Shown in pieces: positions 61,422 through 64,000 of a DNA stretch of 64,000 nt (the stretch's first letter is position 1; each line of letters starts with the position of its first letter). The stretch lies in contig CAZTGZ010000010.1 in the NCBI GenBank assembly GCA_964613385.1, forward strand, positions 1 to 64,000, given 5' to 3'. The notes below the pieces were generated by a model. It searched no databases. It saw only the letters and a program-made list of their open reading frames with translations, and was not told where the DNA came from. Source of the DNA: CAZTGZ01 sp964613385. Its GTDB lineage: Bacteria > Bacteroidota > Bacteroidia > NS11-12g > UBA9320. The translations under genes and the position numbers were made by a program.

Positions 61422-62258
61422 ATGAGACGCTTTCTTTTCGTTTGGGCATGCTGCATTCTAATCGTTCCTGCATATTCGCAGTATCGGTTTACACGTTTTC
61501 CCAATGAGGTATATTTCGGTGTAGGCCATGTTATATACCAGGGCGATGTCAGAAGCACCTCTCCCTTACTTGGTGGAGAAAAAAGTCCATTCAATTTTCA
61601 GGAGATGAATAGCTCGATAACAATCGGGTACGGACACCGGTTCAGACGAAAATGGGCTTTTAGAAACAACCTCACTTTTATGAACTTTTCCGGCGACGAT
61701 CAATTTGATCAAAGCAGAGATAAAATACAAAGAAACCTAAGCTTCAGAACACGAATGATTGAATATGCACCCTTGATTGAATACAGTCTGAAACATTGGG
61801 ATATTAAGGGCTATAATAAACACCATCATTTGTATTTGGCCGGAGGATTGAACTTGTTTTATTTCAATCCTCAGGCATCCTATCATGGAAAGTATTATGA
61901 TTTACAACCCTTGTCAACTGAAGGTCAGGGATTTACGGGGGCCAAACCACCTTATCGCAGGATTTCCTGGTCCATGCCCCTGGTTTTGGGTTATCGATAC
62001 AAGTTGAATCAAAATTTGGTATTTGGCGTGGAAGCTTCCATGCGAAAGTCCTTTACGGATTATCTGGATGACGTAAGCGGAAACTATTACGACAACAACG
62101 TAATCCGCGCAAATAAAGGCGATGCCGCGGCGTATCTGGCCGATCAGAATCTGAGCGGTACACCCAGAAAGCAGGGCACAGGCAGAGGAAATCCGGCCAA
62201 AGGAGATAATTATTTTAACTTCATCTTCCTATTGTCATATTTCATCGGCAGCCGTTAA
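61422..62258 (+). CDS. DUF6089 family outer-membrane protein
   Basis: About 278 residues from the ATG at 61422 (MRRFLFVWACC), which gives a signal peptide ending PAYSQ; the frame from 61383 adds 13 residues before it and lies on the promoter. The mature protein is a predicted beta barrel with YFGVGHVIYQGDVR near the start and YFNFIFLLSYFIGSR at the end. DUF6089 proteins usually sit next to uppS and bamA in Bacteroidota, and so are thought to help envelope assembly; here the gene is alone. Confidence 0.85.
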   Translation: MRRFLFVWACCILIVPAYSQYRFTRFPNEVYFGVGHVIYQGDVRSTSPLLGGEKSPFNFQEMNSSITIGYGHRFRRKWAFRNNLTFMNFSGDDQFDQSRDKIQRNLSFRTRMIEYAPLIEYSLKHWDIKGYNKHHHLYLAGGLNLFYFNPQASYHGKYYDLQPLSTEGQGFTGAKPPYRRISWSMPLVLGYRYKLNQNLVFGVEASMRKSFTDYLDDVSGNYYDNNVIRANKGDAAAYLADQNLSGTPRKQGTGRGNPAKGDNYFNFIFLLSYFIGSR

Positions 62259-62274
62259 ATTGACCTGATTTTGT

Positions 62275-62282
62275 TATATTTG
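62275..62282 (+). promoter_or_regulatory. -7 element of the M4 peptidase gene
   Basis: TATATTTG is an exact match to TAnnTTTG, 27 bases before the ATG at 62310. Confidence 0.5.
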
Positions 62283-62309
62283 ATTTTATGCCCACTTGAT
62301 TCTCTGACT

Positions 62310-64000
62310 ATGAACAAAATGCTACCCACTCTTTTGCTACTTGTCATTTCTTCCTTCGCTTCCTTAGCCCAACAATCAAACCCACTGCTTTACCGGGTAA
62401 TGGATGAACAAACCGGAAACACCCGATTTGCAGAGTTCAGGAACCCATATATGAATCAACAGGAGTTCATGGATTGGCTTAGGAAAGAAGAAGGCATTTC
62501 ATTAGATATCAAATTCATTCAATACAAATCGGAAACCGACGAACTCGGAATTACCCATGTTCGGTTTTCACAGGAATATCATGGATTACCAGTCCATTTT
62601 GCCACCCTTATTATCCATATTAAAAACGGATTCGTGGAATCCTGGAACGGAAATTATTTTCACGGTAAGGGAATGAACGTCGGAGAATTGAAAACTGAAC
62701 AGGGTAAATCAGAAATATTGAGCCATTATGCTTTGACAGAAGCTCAATTGCATCACCCATTAACAACTGAAGCGGGATATTGCCCTGTGGAAGGTTCATC
62801 CGTCGCTATTCCTTGCTTTTTGGCAGAAATTGAATCTGAAATTAGCAATATTTATGAACAGATTTGGTGGGATGCAGACTTAAAACGCCCCATCAAGACC
62901 ATTCCTATGCATATTTCCATGGATTCTGCGGGAAGAGCCAGCACCCATTATATTGGTCAACAACAGATTACTGCAGATTACGTTTCGGCAAATAAATTCA
63001 GACTTAGAGAGACCGGAAACCGCAATGTTTCAACATTCAACGGTACTGTGAACAACGATTATACCGACACAGATAACAATTGGAATGATCCCAATATTAA
63101 AATTGCCGGAGATGTTCATAAAGGGGCTGAATTGGTGCACGATTTTATCAAAGATTATTTTGGCCGTGACAGCTATGGCAACAATGGTGATACCCTCATT
63201 TCTATATTAACAGCAGGTTCCGGAAATGCATTTTGGAGTCTCGCCAACAATACGGCCACTTTTCTGGTAGGCAGCAGTGGTGGCGTTGGTCCTTGTGCAT
63301 CCATTGACGTAGTGGGACACGAATATGGCCACGGAATTTGCGATGAAAGCGCGAAACTGTTGTATTCAGGAACTGCATGTGCGCTGCATGAGAGCTATGC
63401 AGACATCAATGGCCACATGATAGAATTTTATCGCGACTCTGCAAAAGCCAACTGGTACCTTGGAGAAGAAGTCTGGACATCTTCGAACGGAATCAGAAAC
63501 ATGCAGGATCCACATTTATTTAAAAATCCGAAAGCGCTGGGAGGTCAATATTATCCGAATGGATGCCACGGCTCAGGTGGGGTTCAGAATTTTTGGTTCT
63601 ATCTGATGGTGGCCGGAGATACCGGTGTAAATGAATTCAGCTACAGCTATGCATTGCCCGGATTGGGACATCGCAAGGCGGCTCAAATTACTTACAGAAG
63701 TATATTTTATTATCTCATTCCGCAGAGTGAATTCAAAGATGCTTTACTCGGAACATTGAAAGCCGCGAAAGATCTTTATGGAAGTTGTTCAGATGAGTTG
63801 AATCATACCTATCAGGCATGGAAGGCAGTAAACGTGGATGACAAAAGTGTGGTTACAGTAGATTTGTCTCATGGAATTTCAGCCCCCGCTCAGGTTTGCA
63901 ATGGTGCTCCCTCTCAGGTCGAATTTAAAAGCGTTGGAGACAAGTCCAGAACCGTACTATGGGAAATCAATCATAAAGACACTTCTTCAACACTGAATTG
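62310..64000 (+). CDS. Secreted M4 family (thermolysin-like) metallopeptidase, cut by window end
   Basis: The open frame from ATG 62310 runs off the window after 563 codons. Signal peptide (about 1-19, ending SLAQ), an FTP-type propeptide (about 25-200) and an M4 catalytic domain: HEYGH at 337-341 and the third zinc ligand E361 in ESYADI, 20 residues later as in thermolysin, then HGSGGVQNFWFYL. Beyond residue 500 begins a beta domain (VCNGAPSQVEF), so a surface-anchoring T9SS tail is likely further on but not seen. It degrades proteins outside the cell. Confidence 0.92.
   Translation, partial: MNKMLPTLLLLVISSFASLAQQSNPLLYRVMDEQTGNTRFAEFRNPYMNQQEFMDWLRKEEGISLDIKFIQYKSETDELGITHVRFSQEYHGLPVHFATLIIHIKNGFVESWNGNYFHGKGMNVGELKTEQGKSEILSHYALTEAQLHHPLTTEAGYCPVEGSSVAIPCFLAEIESEISNIYEQIWWDADLKRPIKTIPMHISMDSAGRASTHYIGQQQITADYVSANKFRLRETGNRNVSTFNGTVNNDYTDTDNNWNDPNIKIAGDVHKGAELVHDFIKDYFGRDSYGNNGDTLISILTAGSGNAFWSLANNTATFLVGSSGGVGPCASIDVVGHEYGHGICDESAKLLYSGTACALHESYADINGHMIEFYRDSAKANWYLGEEVWTSSNGIRNMQDPHLFKNPKALGGQYYPNGCHGSGGVQNFWFYLMVAGDTGVNEFSYSYALPGLGHRKAAQITYRSIFYYLIPQSEFKDALLGTLKAAKDLYGSCSDELNHTYQAWKAVNVDDKSVVTVDLSHGISAPAQVCNGAPSQVEFKSVGDKSRTVLWEINHKDTSSTLN

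Overview
This 64 kb window is a piece of a Bacteroidota chromosome, probably a Saprospiria/Chitinophagia-like environmental lineage and probably from a draft or metagenome assembly. Evidence: type IX secretion (T9SS) C-terminal sorting domains, a PorV/PorQ-family barrel, a TonB-dependent receptor with a carboxypeptidase-like N-terminal domain, DUF6089 and LuxE-like families, tandem OmpH genes before murI, and repeated promoter elements of the Bacteroidota form TAnnTTTG. No rRNA, tRNA, CRISPR array, prophage or complete insertion sequence was seen. Three 10-N assembly gaps (2663-2672, 24139-24148, 57777-57786) all lie inside genes. Two of them have a placeholder length that breaks the reading frame.

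Layout. 1-1.3 kb: rhodanese, DUF6132, DUF2892 and a Crp/Fnr regulator, a small sulfur/redox-type module. 1.4-3.9 kb: a hybrid sensor kinase. 4.1-10.5 kb: a T9SS chitinase, a YoaK-type membrane protein, an aldehyde dehydrogenase operon and a run of small secreted orphans. 10.5-12 kb: an AT-rich patch with a porin. 12-16.7 kb: an OmpA-family protein, glycyl-tRNA synthetase, and a lipoprotein next to a T9SS-sorted protein. 16.7-17.8 kb: a REP-associated tyrosine transposase (RAYT) gene bracketed by inverted REP-like palindromes, with a five-unit tandem array and a flanking direct duplication. 18-24.2 kb: rpsT, radC, an M1 peptidase, a TPR protein and a phosphosulfolactate-synthase homologue. 24.2-27.4 kb: small envelope genes and an HTH regulator.

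27.4-33.2 kb: a cytochrome c maturation operon (ccmB, ccmC, ccmD, ccmE, ccmF, then a DUF2520 gene) whose CcmE carries a CxxxY heme-binding motif instead of HxxxY. 33.2-39.5 kb: mostly housekeeping genes (accC, bestrophin, rdgB, rarA, threonine aldolase, queD). 39.6-46.0 kb: a tightly overlapping operon of hldD, a 1200-residue NtrY-like kinase, a redoxin lipoprotein and a cytochrome c/copper monooxygenase fusion. 46.0-50.7 kb: a LuxE-like gene, a lipoprotein, two OmpH chaperones, murI and a 2-hydroxyacid dehydrogenase. 50.8-59.6 kb: a TonB receptor, a giant secreted T9SS-like protein and a PorV/PorQ-like barrel in one operon closed by a strong terminator; this is the best candidate for an uncharacterised system. 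59.6-64 kb: greA, a HIT protein, murQ, DUF6089 and a truncated M4 metallopeptidase.

Themes: cell-envelope biogenesis and secretion dominate, genes are very compact (convergent stop codons often overlap), and non-ATG starts (TTG, GTG) are common.
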